A stretch of DNA of 48,836 nucleotides from assembly GCA_021789215.1 (NCBI GenBank), contig JAJYJS010000013.1, positions 1 through 48,836 of the forward strand, read 5' to 3'. The first letter of the stretch is position 1; every line of letters starts with the position of its first letter. A model generated the notes under the pieces. The model was not told the origin of the DNA. It saw only the letters and a program-made list of their open reading frames with translations, and did not search any database. Both the position numbers and the translations under genes were made by a program. This document shows positions 33,807 to 41,123 of the stretch, in pieces. This DNA is from Nitrospirota bacterium (GTDB lineage: Bacteria; Nitrospirota; Thermodesulfovibrionia; Thermodesulfovibrionales; JdFR-88).

Positions 33807-33924
33807 ACTTTCGAGAGACCCTCCCCTTCTTAAGCTGCCAATTTTAAAAAAAGAATACCAGAACGGCCAAGTTATCTCAATATAACGCTAAAGAAAAGCC
33901 CTGACATTAAAGGCCATAAAAAAG

Positions 33925-33939
33925 TGACGTTTTTTGTCA
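33925..33939 (+). promoter_or_regulatory. candidate activator site upstream of pilin 1
   Basis: TGACGTTTTTTGTCA (TGAC-N7-GTCA) lies 65 bases upstream of the -24 element. An identical 15-mer occurs at the same distance upstream of pilin 2. It is a plausible site for a PilR-like enhancer-binding protein. Confidence 0.6.
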
Positions 33940-33988
33940 TGCGTTTGGTTTGTTTTGCCAAATAGATTGATTTTATTGTATTTTACCA

Positions 33989-34003
33989 TGGCATGGAAAC
34001 TGC
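33989..34003 (+). promoter_or_regulatory. sigma-54 promoter of pilin 1
   Basis: TGGCATGGAAACTGC has GG (33990-33991) and GC (34002-34003) separated by exactly 10 bases, matching the -24/-12 architecture of RpoN promoters. The predicted start near 34015 gives a leader of about 35 bases. Confidence 0.75.
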
Positions 34004-34049
34004 TTTTTAAATCTTCCGGTGCCGGGATTTCAAATAAAGGGGGGAAGGG

Positions 34050-34523
34050 ATGTTTAAGGTTATAAAAGGCAGAAAGGGCTTCACGCTTATCGAACTGCTG
34101 GTCGTCGTGGCGATTATAGGCATTCTGGCCGCAATCGCCATACCCGCTTATATGGGATACCAGGCCAACGCAAAAAAGCGCGCGGCATACGAGAACTGGG
34201 ATGCGGCAGTCAGATACATAAAGGCCGAGATGACTAAAAGCGTTTCTCCCAATAGCGATGTAACCCGCGCCGCGGTTTCTTCCCTCGACGGAGGCCTGAA
34301 TAAAAAGAGCCCGTGGGATTTAAAAACCATGGCATTCGCCAGGGCCACAGGTGCCGGCAATGCGGTGCCTGCCATCGGCAAAGGGCAGGTGGTAATAGTG
34401 GCCTCGGATTCAGATAATATCTCGGCGGATTGCGTTAAAGATGAGGCCGTGGGGGTCTATGCGGACACTGACGGCGACAAAACGATGGACATAAGCACTG
34501 TATTATCATGCTCGTCCCTTTAA
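34050..34523 (+). CDS. type IV major pilin, paralogue 1
   Basis: A 157-residue type IVa pilin precursor. A short basic leader (MFKVIKGRKG) precedes the PilD cleavage site G|FTLIE, with Glu at position 5 of the mature protein and the hydrophobic N-terminal helix VVVAIIGILAAIAIPAYMGY. The C-terminal half has the two cysteines (NISADCVKDE and VLSCSSL) that should close the D-loop. GGGGGGAAGGG precedes the ATG. It is closely similar to the pilin at 34761, and the upstream promoter regions are also duplicated. It probably forms the pilus fibre for attachment, motility or contact-dependent electron transfer. Confidence 0.93.
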   Translation: MFKVIKGRKGFTLIELLVVVAIIGILAAIAIPAYMGYQANAKKRAAYENWDAAVRYIKAEMTKSVSPNSDVTRAAVSSLDGGLNKKSPWDLKTMAFARATGAGNAVPAIGKGQVVIVASDSDNISADCVKDEAVGVYADTDGDKTMDISTVLSCSSL

Positions 34524-34565
34524 CATTGGGAGAAAATGAATGCTGACATTAAAGGCCCCGAAAAA

Positions 34566-34580
34566 TGACGTTTTTTGTCA
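34566..34580 (+). promoter_or_regulatory. candidate activator site upstream of pilin 2
   Basis: TGACGTTTTTTGTCA is identical to the site at 33925-33939 and lies 66 bases upstream of the -24 GG. Confidence 0.6.
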
Positions 34581-34630
34581 GATATCCAAATTCCCCTTGA
34601 AAAAGGCCTTGATTTTATTTTATTTTGATT

Positions 34631-34645
34631 TGGCACGGAATCTGC
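34631..34645 (+). promoter_or_regulatory. sigma-54 promoter of pilin 2
   Basis: TGGCACGGAATCTGC closely matches the RpoN consensus (TGGCACG...TGC), with GG and GC separated by 10 bases. The leader would be about 104 bases, longer than that of pilin 1. Confidence 0.8.
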
Positions 34646-34760
34646 AAAAAATATTCGCAATTGGAAAAATTCACAGGGAGGTGGTAAAGGGATTTCGGGC
34701 GTAAGTTTTAAGGCTTTTCAGGTACTGATTCATAAGAAAATTCAAGAAGGAGGAAGAAGG

Positions 34761-35249
34761 ATGTTCAAGATGGTTAACAGGGCAAGAGACAGAAAAGGCT
34801 TCACGCTCATCGAGTTGCTGGTCGTCGTTGCGATCATCGGCATTCTGGCCGCAATCGCGATACCCGCCTATATGGGGTACCAGGCCAACGCCAAAAAACG
34901 CGCGGCGTATGAGAACTGGGATGCCGCGGTCAGGTATGTAAAGGCCGAGATGTCCAAATACTCCTATGCCCCCAATGACGTATCCAAGGCTGCCGTTACA
35001 TCCCTCGACGGTGGCTTGAACAAGAGGAGCCCGTGGGCTCCGAATGTAATGGCGTTCGCAAAGGCTAACGCGGCTGGCAATACTGCCCCCGGCAGTGTAG
35101 GCAAGGGACAGGTGCTTATACAGGCCTCCACCGATCAAGACAATATTTCATTGGATTGCACCAACAACAGAGTGGTGGGTGTCTATGCGGACACAAGCGG
35201 CGATACCACGTGGGACGTAAGCGCGGTTATAGCCTGCTCGGCCCTTTAA
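34761..35249 (+). CDS. type IV major pilin, paralogue 2
   Basis: A 162-residue type IVa pilin precursor nearly identical to paralogue 1 through its first 60 residues ([18 protein letters not shown], then AAIAIPAYMGYQANAKKRAA). They diverge in the exposed C-terminal half (MSKYSYAPNDVSKAAVTSLDGGLNKRSPWAP), so surface properties probably differ. Two C-terminal Cys (SLDCTNNR and VIACSAL) form the D-region. GAAGGAGGAAGAAGG precedes the ATG. It has its own sigma-54 promoter and a strong terminator after it, so it is an independent unit. Confidence 0.93.
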   Translation: MFKMVNRARDRKGFTLIELLVVVAIIGILAAIAIPAYMGYQANAKKRAAYENWDAAVRYVKAEMSKYSYAPNDVSKAAVTSLDGGLNKRSPWAPNVMAFAKANAAGNTAPGSVGKGQVLIQASTDQDNISLDCTNNRVVGVYADTSGDTTWDVSAVIACSAL

Positions 35250-35261
35250 AAACACAGCCCC

Positions 35262-35293
35262 GGAGGGCACGGCTTGTCCGTGCCCTCCTTTTT
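35262..35293 (+). terminator. strong intrinsic terminator after pilin 2
   Basis: The perfect 11-bp stem GGAGGGCACGG (35262-35272) / CCGTGCCCTCC (35278-35288) has a 5-base loop and is followed by TTTTT. Confidence 0.93.
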
Positions 35294-35308
35294 GTTTTAA
35301 GATAGTCC

Positions 35309-35764
35309 ATGAATAAAAAAGGTTTTACACTTATAGAGCTCCTTGTGACAGTGGCGATACTTGCCATCCTGGCCTCCATCGCCATACCGATGTACACGGG
35401 CTACACGCGCGGGGCGGCGAGACAGGAGGCGACTTCCAACCTCCAGGCCCTTTCCCTCTGCCTGGAGGAATACTATGCCCAAAACAACAGGTATCTGCCC
35501 CCTGCCGACAACCCGCCTAAAACCTATAACTGGTCGGTTAACAACAACGGTGTTGTCAATGCCGATACCATAACAGGCTGGCTGCCAAGCTTCCTGCCCA
35601 AAAAGGCCGCGGGCGGAACCGTAAACAAATACAGCTATACGATGAATGTTACCGCCTTAAATGCTTATACGATTACGGCCACAGCTCAAAGAAGCCCTGT
35701 TGCTGGAGACCCCAACCTCACATTAAACCAGGATGGAGTAAAAACCGGCCCTTGGCCCAAATAG
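35309..35764 (+). CDS. type IV pilin, PilE-like minor pilin
   Basis: A 151-residue pilin precursor with a very short leader (MNKKG) and [36 protein letters not shown]. It has the Glu-5 residue and the PilE-like segment [23 protein letters not shown], which resembles minor pilins rather than the two upstream major pilins. The C-terminal half includes a repeat of Thr-rich strands ([18 protein letters not shown]). It starts 15 bases after the terminator; no clear promoter or ribosome site was found. The following gene overlaps its last 13 bases. Confidence 0.88.
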   Translation: MNKKGFTLIELLVTVAILAILASIAIPMYTGYTRGAARQEATSNLQALSLCLEEYYAQNNRYLPPADNPPKTYNWSVNNNGVVNADTITGWLPSFLPKKAAGGTVNKYSYTMNVTALNAYTITATAQRSPVAGDPNLTLNQDGVKTGPWPK

Positions 35765-37764
35765 CAGGCTTTCTGGCCGTTTTCATCATATCGCTGTTCA
35801 ATCTCGCGCCGGTTATCTATGTAGCCGACAGCCCCCTCTTTACCAATGCGAGCTATTTCCTGAGCACCGCCCACCCGCCAGGCTATCCCCTTTGGGCAAC
35901 CATAGGCAAGCTCTTCACCTTCATCCCTTTTAGCTCTATTGCCTGGAGGACAAACCTCGTTTCAGCCGTTTTCGAATCGCTCTCCTATGTCGTCCTTTTT
36001 AGACTGATAGAGCTGGTCACAAATAATAAAAAACTGGCATTTTCATTTTCTTTCCTGCCGGTGCTGACTCACCTGGGTTTCAAGGAGGCGTTGATAGCGG
36101 AGACATTCGCGATGAATGCCTTTTTCTGCCTCCTCGTCCTTTACTTTGGAATCAGGGCTTACCAGGAAGATGACGCGAGATTTCTTTATATTGTTTCATT
36201 CCTTTTCGGACTTGGCTCCGGCAACCACCATACGCTTGCCTTGCTCATATTCCCGGTATTGCTGCCTTTCACGCTGATATTGATTAAAAACAGAAAAGCA
36301 TCTGTTATTCCCCTGTCTTTTGTTTTTTTCTTTTCAGGATTTTTAATAAACCTTCATATCTACTTGAGAAGTGTTGCCATAGCAAATTCAGCTTACATTT
36401 ACAGCATTGGAAACAGCTTCGACGGTTTTCTTAACGTATTTCTGAGGCGAGGTTACAACACAAACAGCACAGAAGCGCTGAAAGCCCTTGGAGGTTTGCA
36501 GAACTCCGCTCCGTTATATTTTTACGGGTTCATAAATACAGTCAAATATGTAATTTCCAGAAATTACGGTCCGGCAATTACAGGGCTTTTCTTTTTTTCA
36601 GCCCTGGTACTTTTCTTCCTCCCCGAGAAAAAAAGCTTGAAGATCTATATGTCGCTGGCCCTCTTCCCCTGGCTTTTTCTTCTGCCCAGGATGACTGTAC
36701 CTGCCAATATTATTGACTACAAGACCATGCTTATAGTGGCGCGTTTTTTCCTGCCCTTGCTGTTTTTTGTCCCGCTCGTCATAAGCATCCCCGTCAACAG
36801 GCTTTTTATCTTTTTGAAAAAACTTAACCCGGGTATATTCAAGATGGCGCAGGTCTTTCTTATAGTACCGCTTGTCTATACGCCCACAATATTCAAAAGC
36901 ACCATTAAAAATGATTTTGTCGCCTATGACAGAGGAAGAGACAGCCTAAGCGTTTTGCCCGTGAAAAGCCTGTTCATTTTATACGGCGACAATCCGACAT
37001 TCACGACATTTTACACTCAATGGGTGGAAAGATACCGTGAAGATGTAACAACCTTCAACCGGATACGGGGTTTGGACACCTTTGCGATCATTGGAAGGTC
37101 GAGTTTTATATACAATCACGTTCTTGGGCAGGACTATATAAAAGAAATAAAAGGCAGGCGGATTATCGTAACGTCAAAACTCAACGGCCTGGCCGATAAT
37201 GAAAAATTCTATGCCACCGGTCCAGGTGCCTTGATTTATCAATTAAAATCCGGGTACAGGACGTCTTTTTCCGGCCCGCTGGACTATATGGTCCTGCATA
37301 AGAATTCCCCTGATTCTCCTGAGACCGATTTCCTGATTAATAATTTCCAGAAACTCAATTATGAAAGGGCCCTGCCGCTGTACTCCGATGATTTGTTTGT
37401 TGACGAGATAAAAAACCAGTACGGGTTCACCCTGCTTACCACACTTCCATTTATAAAAGAGCCCGGCAAACAGGACCGGATATTGAACGCCTCCCTTAAA
37501 CTTGTAATTCCAGAAAGGTTCCTGCCCTACTACACACATATTCTCGTGTCAGACGGCAAGGAAACGAAGGCGCGCGATTTCATAAAATGGATAGAAAACA
37601 GGCTGCCTGTTTCAAAAATGGCCGATATCGCCCATGTGATGGAATATCTTCTTGACCGGCAAACGGATGGAAACGCAGCACGGACGGATTATGCCTATCT
37701 GAAGGAGCACGATCTGCTCAAGTACCTGGCCGCCGTAAAAGGCATTTACGACAACATGAAATAA
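35752..37764 (+). CDS. DUF2723-family membrane protein, possible glycosyltransferase
   Basis: A 670-residue polytopic membrane protein. The N-terminal half has about ten hydrophobic helices; residues about 28-48 carry [22 protein letters not shown], the signature of DUF2723 (relatives of GT-C protein O-mannosyltransferases). The C-terminal 270 residues are soluble-looking. The start is probably TTG 35752, overlapping the pilin stop by 13 bases. The gene is clearly richer in A and T than its neighbours, suggesting later acquisition. A role in glycosylating pilin is suggested only by position. Confidence 0.75.
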   Translation: MAQIAGFLAVFIISLFNLAPVIYVADSPLFTNASYFLSTAHPPGYPLWATIGKLFTFIPFSSIAWRTNLVSAVFESLSYVVLFRLIELVTNNKKLAFSFSFLPVLTHLGFKEALIAETFAMNAFFCLLVLYFGIRAYQEDDARFLYIVSFLFGLGSGNHHTLALLIFPVLLPFTLILIKNRKASVIPLSFVFFFSGFLINLHIYLRSVAIANSAYIYSIGNSFDGFLNVFLRRGYNTNSTEALKALGGLQNSAPLYFYGFINTVKYVISRNYGPAITGLFFFSALVLFFLPEKKSLKIYMSLALFPWLFLLPRMTVPANIIDYKTMLIVARFFLPLLFFVPLVISIPVNRLFIFLKKLNPGIFKMAQVFLIVPLVYTPTIFKSTIKNDFVAYDRGRDSLSVLPVKSLFILYGDNPTFTTFYTQWVERYREDVTTFNRIRGLDTFAIIGRSSFIYNHVLGQDYIKEIKGRRIIVTSKLNGLADNEKFYATGPGALIYQLKSGYRTSFSGPLDYMVLHKNSPDSPETDFLINNFQKLNYERALPLYSDDLFVDEIKNQYGFTLLTTLPFIKEPGKQDRILNASLKLVIPERFLPYYTHILVSDGKETKARDFIKWIENRLPVSKMADIAHVMEYLLDRQTDGNAARTDYAYLKEHDLLKYLAAVKGIYDNMK

Positions 37765-37787
37765 ATCTTTTATTTCCGTCTTCCTCT

Positions 37788-37805
37788 CTCCCCCGACCGG
37801 GGGAG
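37788..37805. terminator. hairpin between convergent genes
   Basis: CTCCCCC / GGGGGAG arms (7 bp) surround GACC, between the DUF2723 gene and the lipoprotein gene. It lacks a proper T-run on either strand, so terminator function is uncertain. Confidence 0.35.
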
Positions 37806-37817
37806 AAAAGGTCAGAT

Positions 37818-38162
37818 TCAGGCGCAGGGGAAGTAGTTTATCTCGTAGCCCTGGGTCTTGAAGGCCTCGCGCAGGTCCGTCCTCTGCCCAGGTGTCATGG
37901 AGGTGTATATCTGTTGCACCTTGTCGGCGGAGGGCTCCACGCAGTTATACTTCCAGAGGTCCTCTTTGTCCTTTTCAGGGATGGTCTTTGCCGCCTCAAG
38001 CACCTTTTTGAAGTCCCCGCTCTCGCAGAGCATCTTGTAGAGGCCCTGCCTCTTGCTCGCGAAATAGTACGCCTTGCCGCCCTTGTAGATTATGAACCGG
38101 TTGCACCCGAAAGCCGCAAGCGCCAGAATCCCGACCAGGACCACCTTTGCCGCCAGTCTCAT
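37818..38162 (-). CDS. small predicted lipoprotein
   Basis: A 114-residue protein with a lipoprotein signal: VVLVGILALAAFGC places the lipobox Cys at residue 20. The mature part is helical and charged, with three more cysteines (LCESG, YNCVEP, FPCA). I do not recognise a family. It begins 6 bases after the tlpA stop on the same strand, so the two form an operon, and it may be a periplasmic partner of the thioredoxin-like protein. Confidence 0.75.
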   Translation of the reverse strand: MRLAAKVVLVGILALAAFGCNRFIIYKGGKAYYFASKRQGLYKMLCESGDFKKVLEAAKTIPEKDKEDLWKYNCVEPSADKVQQIYTSMTPGQRTDLREAFKTQGYEINYFPCA

Positions 38163-38168
38163 TTTTAA

Positions 38169-38705
38169 TTACCTCTTGATAAGCCCTTCGATTAAACCCA
38201 CGGTGTCTGCCGAATCCCAGTCCCTCGAGCCGTAAATCCTTTCGACCAGGTTGCCGTTTTTGTCTATGAGGAACGATGCCGGAAGCCCGAAAACTGCGTA
38301 CAAGTCAAAAGCCACCTTCCTTTCCGGGTCCCGCAGGACCGGATAGGGGAGCGGGGTCTTCCTCAGAAATTTATCGAGCGCCTCCTCCGAGTCGTCCACC
38401 GAAACGGACAGGACCGTAAAGGCCTGTCCCTTCATCCTCGCCTCAAGCCTCTCCAACGAGGGTATCTCCTTCACGCACTCGCCGCACCATGTGGCCCAGA
38501 AATTGAGCAGGACCACCTTGCCCCTGAATTCCGAAAGGCTGTACGTCTTTCCGTCCACGCCCTTGAGGCTGAAGCCGTAAGCCTTCCCGGGGGCGGCGGC
38601 ACGGGCCAAAGCCGGACAGACGGCAAGGGCGGACAGAAGCAACAGGGAAAACAATATCCTGGGAAAAAACCCTGAGTTAAACGGTTTAGAAATAAATAAC
38701 TTCAT
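38169..38705 (-). CDS. TlpA/ResA-type thiol-disulfide oxidoreductase
   Basis: An exported or membrane-anchored thioredoxin-fold protein of 178 residues. The N-terminus is basic then hydrophobic (FFPRILFSLLLLSALAV, ending ARAAAPG). The active site is WATWCGECVKEIP (CxxC = CGEC), and the cis-Pro loop is GLPASFLIDKNGN. Family members reduce apocytochrome c or other periplasmic disulfides, which suits a genome with several c-type cytochromes. I use ATG 38705; a TTG at 38726 would read through the -10 box. TGCTATAAT ends 9 bases before the ATG with no Shine-Dalgarno. Confidence 0.92.
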   Translation of the reverse strand: MKLFISKPFNSGFFPRILFSLLLLSALAVCPALARAAAPGKAYGFSLKGVDGKTYSLSEFRGKVVLLNFWATWCGECVKEIPSLERLEARMKGQAFTVLSVSVDDSEEALDKFLRKTPLPYPVLRDPERKVAFDLYAVFGLPASFLIDKNGNLVERIYGSRDWDSADTVGLIEGLIKR

Positions 38706-38714
38706 TTTCGCTCT

Positions 38715-38723
38715 ATTATAGCA
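38715..38723 (-). promoter_or_regulatory. extended -10 promoter directly before tlpA
   Basis: Minus-strand TGCTATAAT (TGnTATAAT) lies 9 bases before the ATG, the same spacing as at nagZ. The predicted transcript start falls about 3 bases before the start codon. Confidence 0.55.
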
Positions 38724-38770
38724 CAAGAAAGCTGCCGGGAGCGCCAGGATTCCGCAGGGGAGGAAGGGGA

Positions 38771-38803
38771 AAGGGCCCTCTCTGTGGGATAAAGAGGGCC
38801 CTT
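38771..38803 (-). terminator. strong hairpin after the dsrE-like gene
   Basis: AAGGGCCCTCT (38771-38781) pairs perfectly with AGAGGGCCCTT (38793-38803) over 11 bp. On the minus strand it follows the DsrE-like gene by 22 bases and is followed by TT then TCCCC, so the T-run is poor, but the stem is very stable. Confidence 0.65.
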
Positions 38804-38825
38804 GAGGGGATGGAAGCCTTTTAGA

Positions 38826-39230
38826 TCAGATGAATAAGCTGCTCTGGGCCTCCTGCGCGAACTCTATGAACTTGTCCGCGTCGGCGACCTCCACTCCGTC
38901 TACCAAGTCCTCTTTCCTGTAGCCCAGCATCTGCATCGTCGCGGAACAGGCGATGAACTTCACGCCGGCGTCCCTGCACATCTGGACCATGTCGGGTATC
39001 CCGGACCACTTCACCGCGGCCGCAAGCTCCGGCAGCTTCTCCATGCCGGGCGGGGGCGGAAGCTGCCTGTTGTACTCCTTGTGGAGTATGTTCAGTCCGC
39101 CGAAGGCGCAGAAAACCCTCACGTCCGTATCCAGCGCGGCCGCCGTCGCCGAGAGCACCAGCGGGGCATAGGCCATATCAAGCGTGCTTTTGCTGGCGAT
39201 TATCGCCATCTTCTTGCCCTTTTCAGCCAT
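38826..39230 (-). CDS. DsrE/DsrF-like (DsrE family) protein
   Basis: A 134-residue protein of the DsrE/F/H-like superfamily, subgroup with large DrsE-like sulfurtransferase proteins. KMAIIASKSTLDMAYAPLVLSATAAALDTDVRVFCAFGGLNIL opens the alpha/beta fold; the candidate active Cys is in KFIACSATMQMLGYRKEDLVDGVEVADADKFIEFA. Family members move sulfur in sulfur oxidation or reduction and related thiol chemistry. AAGGAGG precedes the ATG. It is a single gene with its own promoter and terminator. The pathway is not shown by the neighbours. Confidence 0.88.
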   Translation of the reverse strand: MAEKGKKMAIIASKSTLDMAYAPLVLSATAAALDTDVRVFCAFGGLNILHKEYNRQLPPPPGMEKLPELAAAVKWSGIPDMVQMCRDAGVKFIACSATMQMLGYRKEDLVDGVEVADADKFIEFAQEAQSSLFI

Positions 39231-39271
39231 ATCTCATAACCTCCTTGGCATATTTCCCTGAGCTTCATTTC

Positions 39272-39300
39272 ATATTACAAAACCGGAATATATTTGTCAA
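39272..39300 (-). promoter_or_regulatory. promoter of the DsrE-like gene
   Basis: On the minus strand a perfect TTGACA (39300-39295), a 17-base spacer and TAATAT (39277-39272). The predicted start near 39265 gives a 35-base leader with AAGGAGG. Confidence 0.7.
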
Positions 39301-39404
39301 TAAAATTCGAAACTGTTTAACCATTTGATTTTTAAATCAGGCGGCCCGATATTTCTACCCGATATTTCTAATAGGCCTCCGGCGGCTGAAAAAGCCCGTT
39401 TCGA

Positions 39405-39457
39405 GTCATTGCGAGGGGCTTAAAGCGCTGACTAGCGCAAGCGCCGAAGCAATCTCA
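39405..39457. repeat. REP element, single unit
   Basis: It runs GTCATTGCGAGGGGC, AGCGCTGACTAGCGCAAGCG, CGAAGCAATCTC. This matches the forward unit of the composite at 11546. GGCTGAAAAA precedes it, as in the other long copies. It lies before the Crp/Fnr gene. Confidence 0.7.
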
Positions 39458-39507
39458 CACGGGGGCCGGTTGTAACGGGGGCGGGGTTTCATTTATTCTA
39501 GAAACGT

Positions 39508-40179
39508 ATGGTCGACCTGAAAAAAATCGGCATATTCCAGGGCATGAGCGAAGAGGACCTGAAGTCCATAGCCCCCCGCTTTAAAACAGAAAAGAGCAAA
39601 AAGAGGGACATACTCTTTTCGGAGGGCGACCCGCCCGGCTGGTTCTACATAGTGCTTGAAGGCAAGGTGAAGATAACCAAGCTCTCGCAGGAGGGCAAGG
39701 AGATAATACTCGAGATAATCCCTCCCCTTGACGTCTTCGGCGGCGTTGCCGTGATACGGGGGATACCCTACCCGGCAAACGCCGTTGCGATGGAGGACTC
39801 CGTGCTCCTCAGGATATCCCGCGAGGACCTCATGCAGGTCCTGGGCAAGTTCCCGGGCATCACTTTCGAGATTTTCAAGAACCTTGGGACAAGGCTCCAG
39901 GACTCCCATGAAAGCATGAAGAACATAGCGCTGGAAAAGGTCGTCTCCAGGGTGGCCTCCCTGCTCCTGAAGCTCGCTGACAAGTCCGGCACGGAGACCC
40001 CCGGAGGGGTCTCCATAGACATGAAACTCACAAAACAGGACATCGCCGAGATGGTCGGCTCCACCGTCGAAACGTCCATCAGGACCATGAGCCGCCTTAA
40101 AAAGACCGGCGTCCTCGAAGAAAAAGACGGGAAAATCATCATCAGGGACGTGGAGAAACTGAAAGCGCTCTGCTCCTGA
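39508..40179 (+). CDS. Crp/Fnr-family transcriptional regulator
   Basis: A 223-residue regulator. Residues about 5-120 form the cyclic-nucleotide-binding-type sensor barrel (LFSEGDPPGWFYIVLEGKVKITKLSQEGKEIILEIIPPLDVFG). A long dimer helix follows, and the winged helix-turn-helix is at about 165-210 (LTKQDIAEMVGSTVETSIRTMSRLKKTGVLEEKDGKIII). It lacks the N-terminal cysteine cluster of Fnr, so it is not an iron-sulfur oxygen sensor; a heme or small-molecule signal is more likely. The Glu-x3-Arg recognition pattern (ETSIRTMSR) is present. The 18-bp palindrome at 40682-40699 is a plausible target. The stop abuts the stop of the convergent membrane gene with no gap. Confidence 0.93.
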   Translation: MVDLKKIGIFQGMSEEDLKSIAPRFKTEKSKKRDILFSEGDPPGWFYIVLEGKVKITKLSQEGKEIILEIIPPLDVFGGVAVIRGIPYPANAVAMEDSVLLRISREDLMQVLGKFPGITFEIFKNLGTRLQDSHESMKNIALEKVVSRVASLLLKLADKSGTETPGGVSIDMKLTKQDIAEMVGSTVETSIRTMSRLKKTGVLEEKDGKIIIRDVEKLKALCS

Positions 40180-40593
40180 TTATTCCCCTTCGCCTTTTGA
40201 ATAGACCGTAGCCACCAGGTTATAGAAAAACAGCGCGATTGAGACCACCTCCAACCCCCCGAACAGGCCGGAGAGGCTTTTATATGCGGCGGTCTCCGGG
40301 TGATACCGGTCCAGCATGTAAAAAAGCAGCATCCCTGTAAGCCCTGCGTTGGCAAGCCAGAACTGCACCTCCGCCATGGCCTTGCTCTTCAACAACCTCC
40401 CCGCGAACCTTGGCAGGATGTGATAGCCCACCCCGTAAATCATCATTGAGACCCATCCAAGGAGCATGAGGTGGGAATGCACGAACTTCCAGGCCAGCAT
40501 ATCGCTGTCCAGGAGCATCGCCACTCCCAGAAAAGACGCCAACACCAGGTACACGATGCTCATGAAGATGAAATTCTTTACGAACCTGTCCAT
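40180..40593 (-). CDS. oxidase-subunit-I-like four-helix membrane protein
   Basis: A 137-residue inner-membrane protein with four predicted helices. FVHSHLMLLGWVSMMIYGVGYHILPRFAGR places histidines (HSH and YH) in and near helices 2, a pattern shared with fragments of heme-copper (cbb3/NorB-type) subunit I and with similar stand-alone proteins. It is far too short to be an oxidase by itself, but could bind heme. It is divergently transcribed from the DUF1858 gene across a Crp/Fnr-type palindrome. A minus-strand -10 (TAGAAT, 40661-40656) lies at the expected distance from the palindrome. CAAGGAGGGG precedes the ATG. Confidence 0.75.
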   Translation of the reverse strand: MDRFVKNFIFMSIVYLVLASFLGVAMLLDSDMLAWKFVHSHLMLLGWVSMMIYGVGYHILPRFAGRLLKSKAMAEVQFWLANAGLTGMLLFYMLDRYHPETAAYKSLSGLFGGLEVVSIALFFYNLVATVYSKGEGE

Positions 40594-40655
40594 TGAAAAC
40601 CCCTCCTTGAAAAACTTTTTATCTTTTTACCTTTTTATTCCATCCCGCTTATTTT

Positions 40656-40661
40656 ATTCTA
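40656..40661 (-). promoter_or_regulatory. predicted -10 box, leftward promoter
   Basis: Minus-strand TAGAAT (5 of 6 consensus bases) puts the transcript start near 40649, which is 41.5 bases from the centre of the palindrome at 40682-40699. There is no matching -35, as expected for an activator-dependent class II promoter. Confidence 0.55.
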
Positions 40662-40681
40662 TGTCCGGGCAGGCGGCACGC

Positions 40682-40699
40682 CTATGATATGCGTCATAG
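40682..40699. promoter_or_regulatory. Crp/Fnr-type palindrome in a divergent intergenic region
   Basis: CTATGA-TATGCG-TCATAG has perfect 6-bp arms and a 6-base centre, the geometry of CRP-type sites (TGTGA-N6-TCACA). It lies between the membrane protein gene and the DUF1858 gene, about 500 bases from the Crp/Fnr gene. Its centre is at -41.5 from predicted starts in both directions. Confidence 0.65.
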
Positions 40700-40719
40700 C
40701 GGCCCTGTTTTGCCCCGGT

Positions 40720-40725
40720 TATCAT
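40720..40725 (+). promoter_or_regulatory. predicted -10 box, rightward promoter
   Basis: TATCAT (5 of 6 consensus bases) predicts a start near 40732, again 41.5 bases from the palindrome centre. The leader to ATG 40754 would be about 22 bases and includes GGAGG. Confidence 0.55.
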
Positions 40726-40753
40726 AAAATCAGAAAAAGGCGGAGGAAAAAAC

Positions 40754-41005
40754 ATGGTCCATAAAGAAAAGGAGAAAACGGCAATGACCACGAAGAACAA
40801 GGTGACAAAAGACTCCCTCATAGGGGACGTGATAAACTCAAGCCCGGAGGCCAAAAAGATAATAGAGAAGTATTTCGGCAACGGGTGTTTCACCTGCCCG
40901 GGCATAAAGGTTGAGACCATAGCGTTTGGCGCGATGATGCACAATGTGGACCCGGCCAGGGTGATAACCGAAATCAACGGCATGGAGGAGAAAAATGAAG
41001 GTTAA
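40754..41005 (+). CDS. DUF1858-domain protein
   Basis: An 83-residue protein whose C-terminal 65 residues fit DUF1858: SLIGDVINSSPEAKKIIEKYFGNGCFTCPGIKVETIAFGAMMHNVDPARVITEIN. The conserved CFTCPG suggests a redox or metal site. Such domains occur alone or fused to hybrid-cluster and other redox proteins in anaerobes; the function is not established. GGAGG supports ATG 40754; ATG 40784 is an alternative. The next small gene overlaps its stop by 11 bases. Confidence 0.88.
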   Translation: MVHKEKEKTAMTTKNKVTKDSLIGDVINSSPEAKKIIEKYFGNGCFTCPGIKVETIAFGAMMHNVDPARVITEINGMEEKNEG

Positions 41006-41123
41006 GTGCTTCGTCTGCGGCACGGAAGACGCTAACGCCGTGTATATCAAATGCGTTCACGAGGGGCAGGACAAGCTGGTGTGCGTCCGGTGCCTCCCCA
41101 TGCTCATACACGGGGCGCATTAA
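40995..41123 (+). CDS. 42-residue zinc-ribbon-like protein
   Basis: A short gene, ATG 40995 to TAA 41121-41123. The protein begins MKVKCFVCGTEDANAVYIKC and continues VHEGQDKLVCVRCLPMLIHG. Two CxxC pairs (CFVC and CVRC) about 22 residues apart are the arrangement of a zinc ribbon or rubredoxin-like knuckle, with an extra Cys at residue 20. It overlaps the DUF1858 gene by 11 bases, with GGAGGAG upstream, so translation is coupled. It should be a partner or regulator of the DUF1858 protein; the function is unknown. Confidence 0.75.
   Translation: MKVKCFVCGTEDANAVYIKCVHEGQDKLVCVRCLPMLIHGAH

Noticed and set aside
39326-39339. TGATTT-TT-AAATCA as an Fnr box
   Set aside because: The half-site spacing (TGA-N8-TCA) fits neither Fnr (N4 between TGAT and ATCA) nor CRP geometry.
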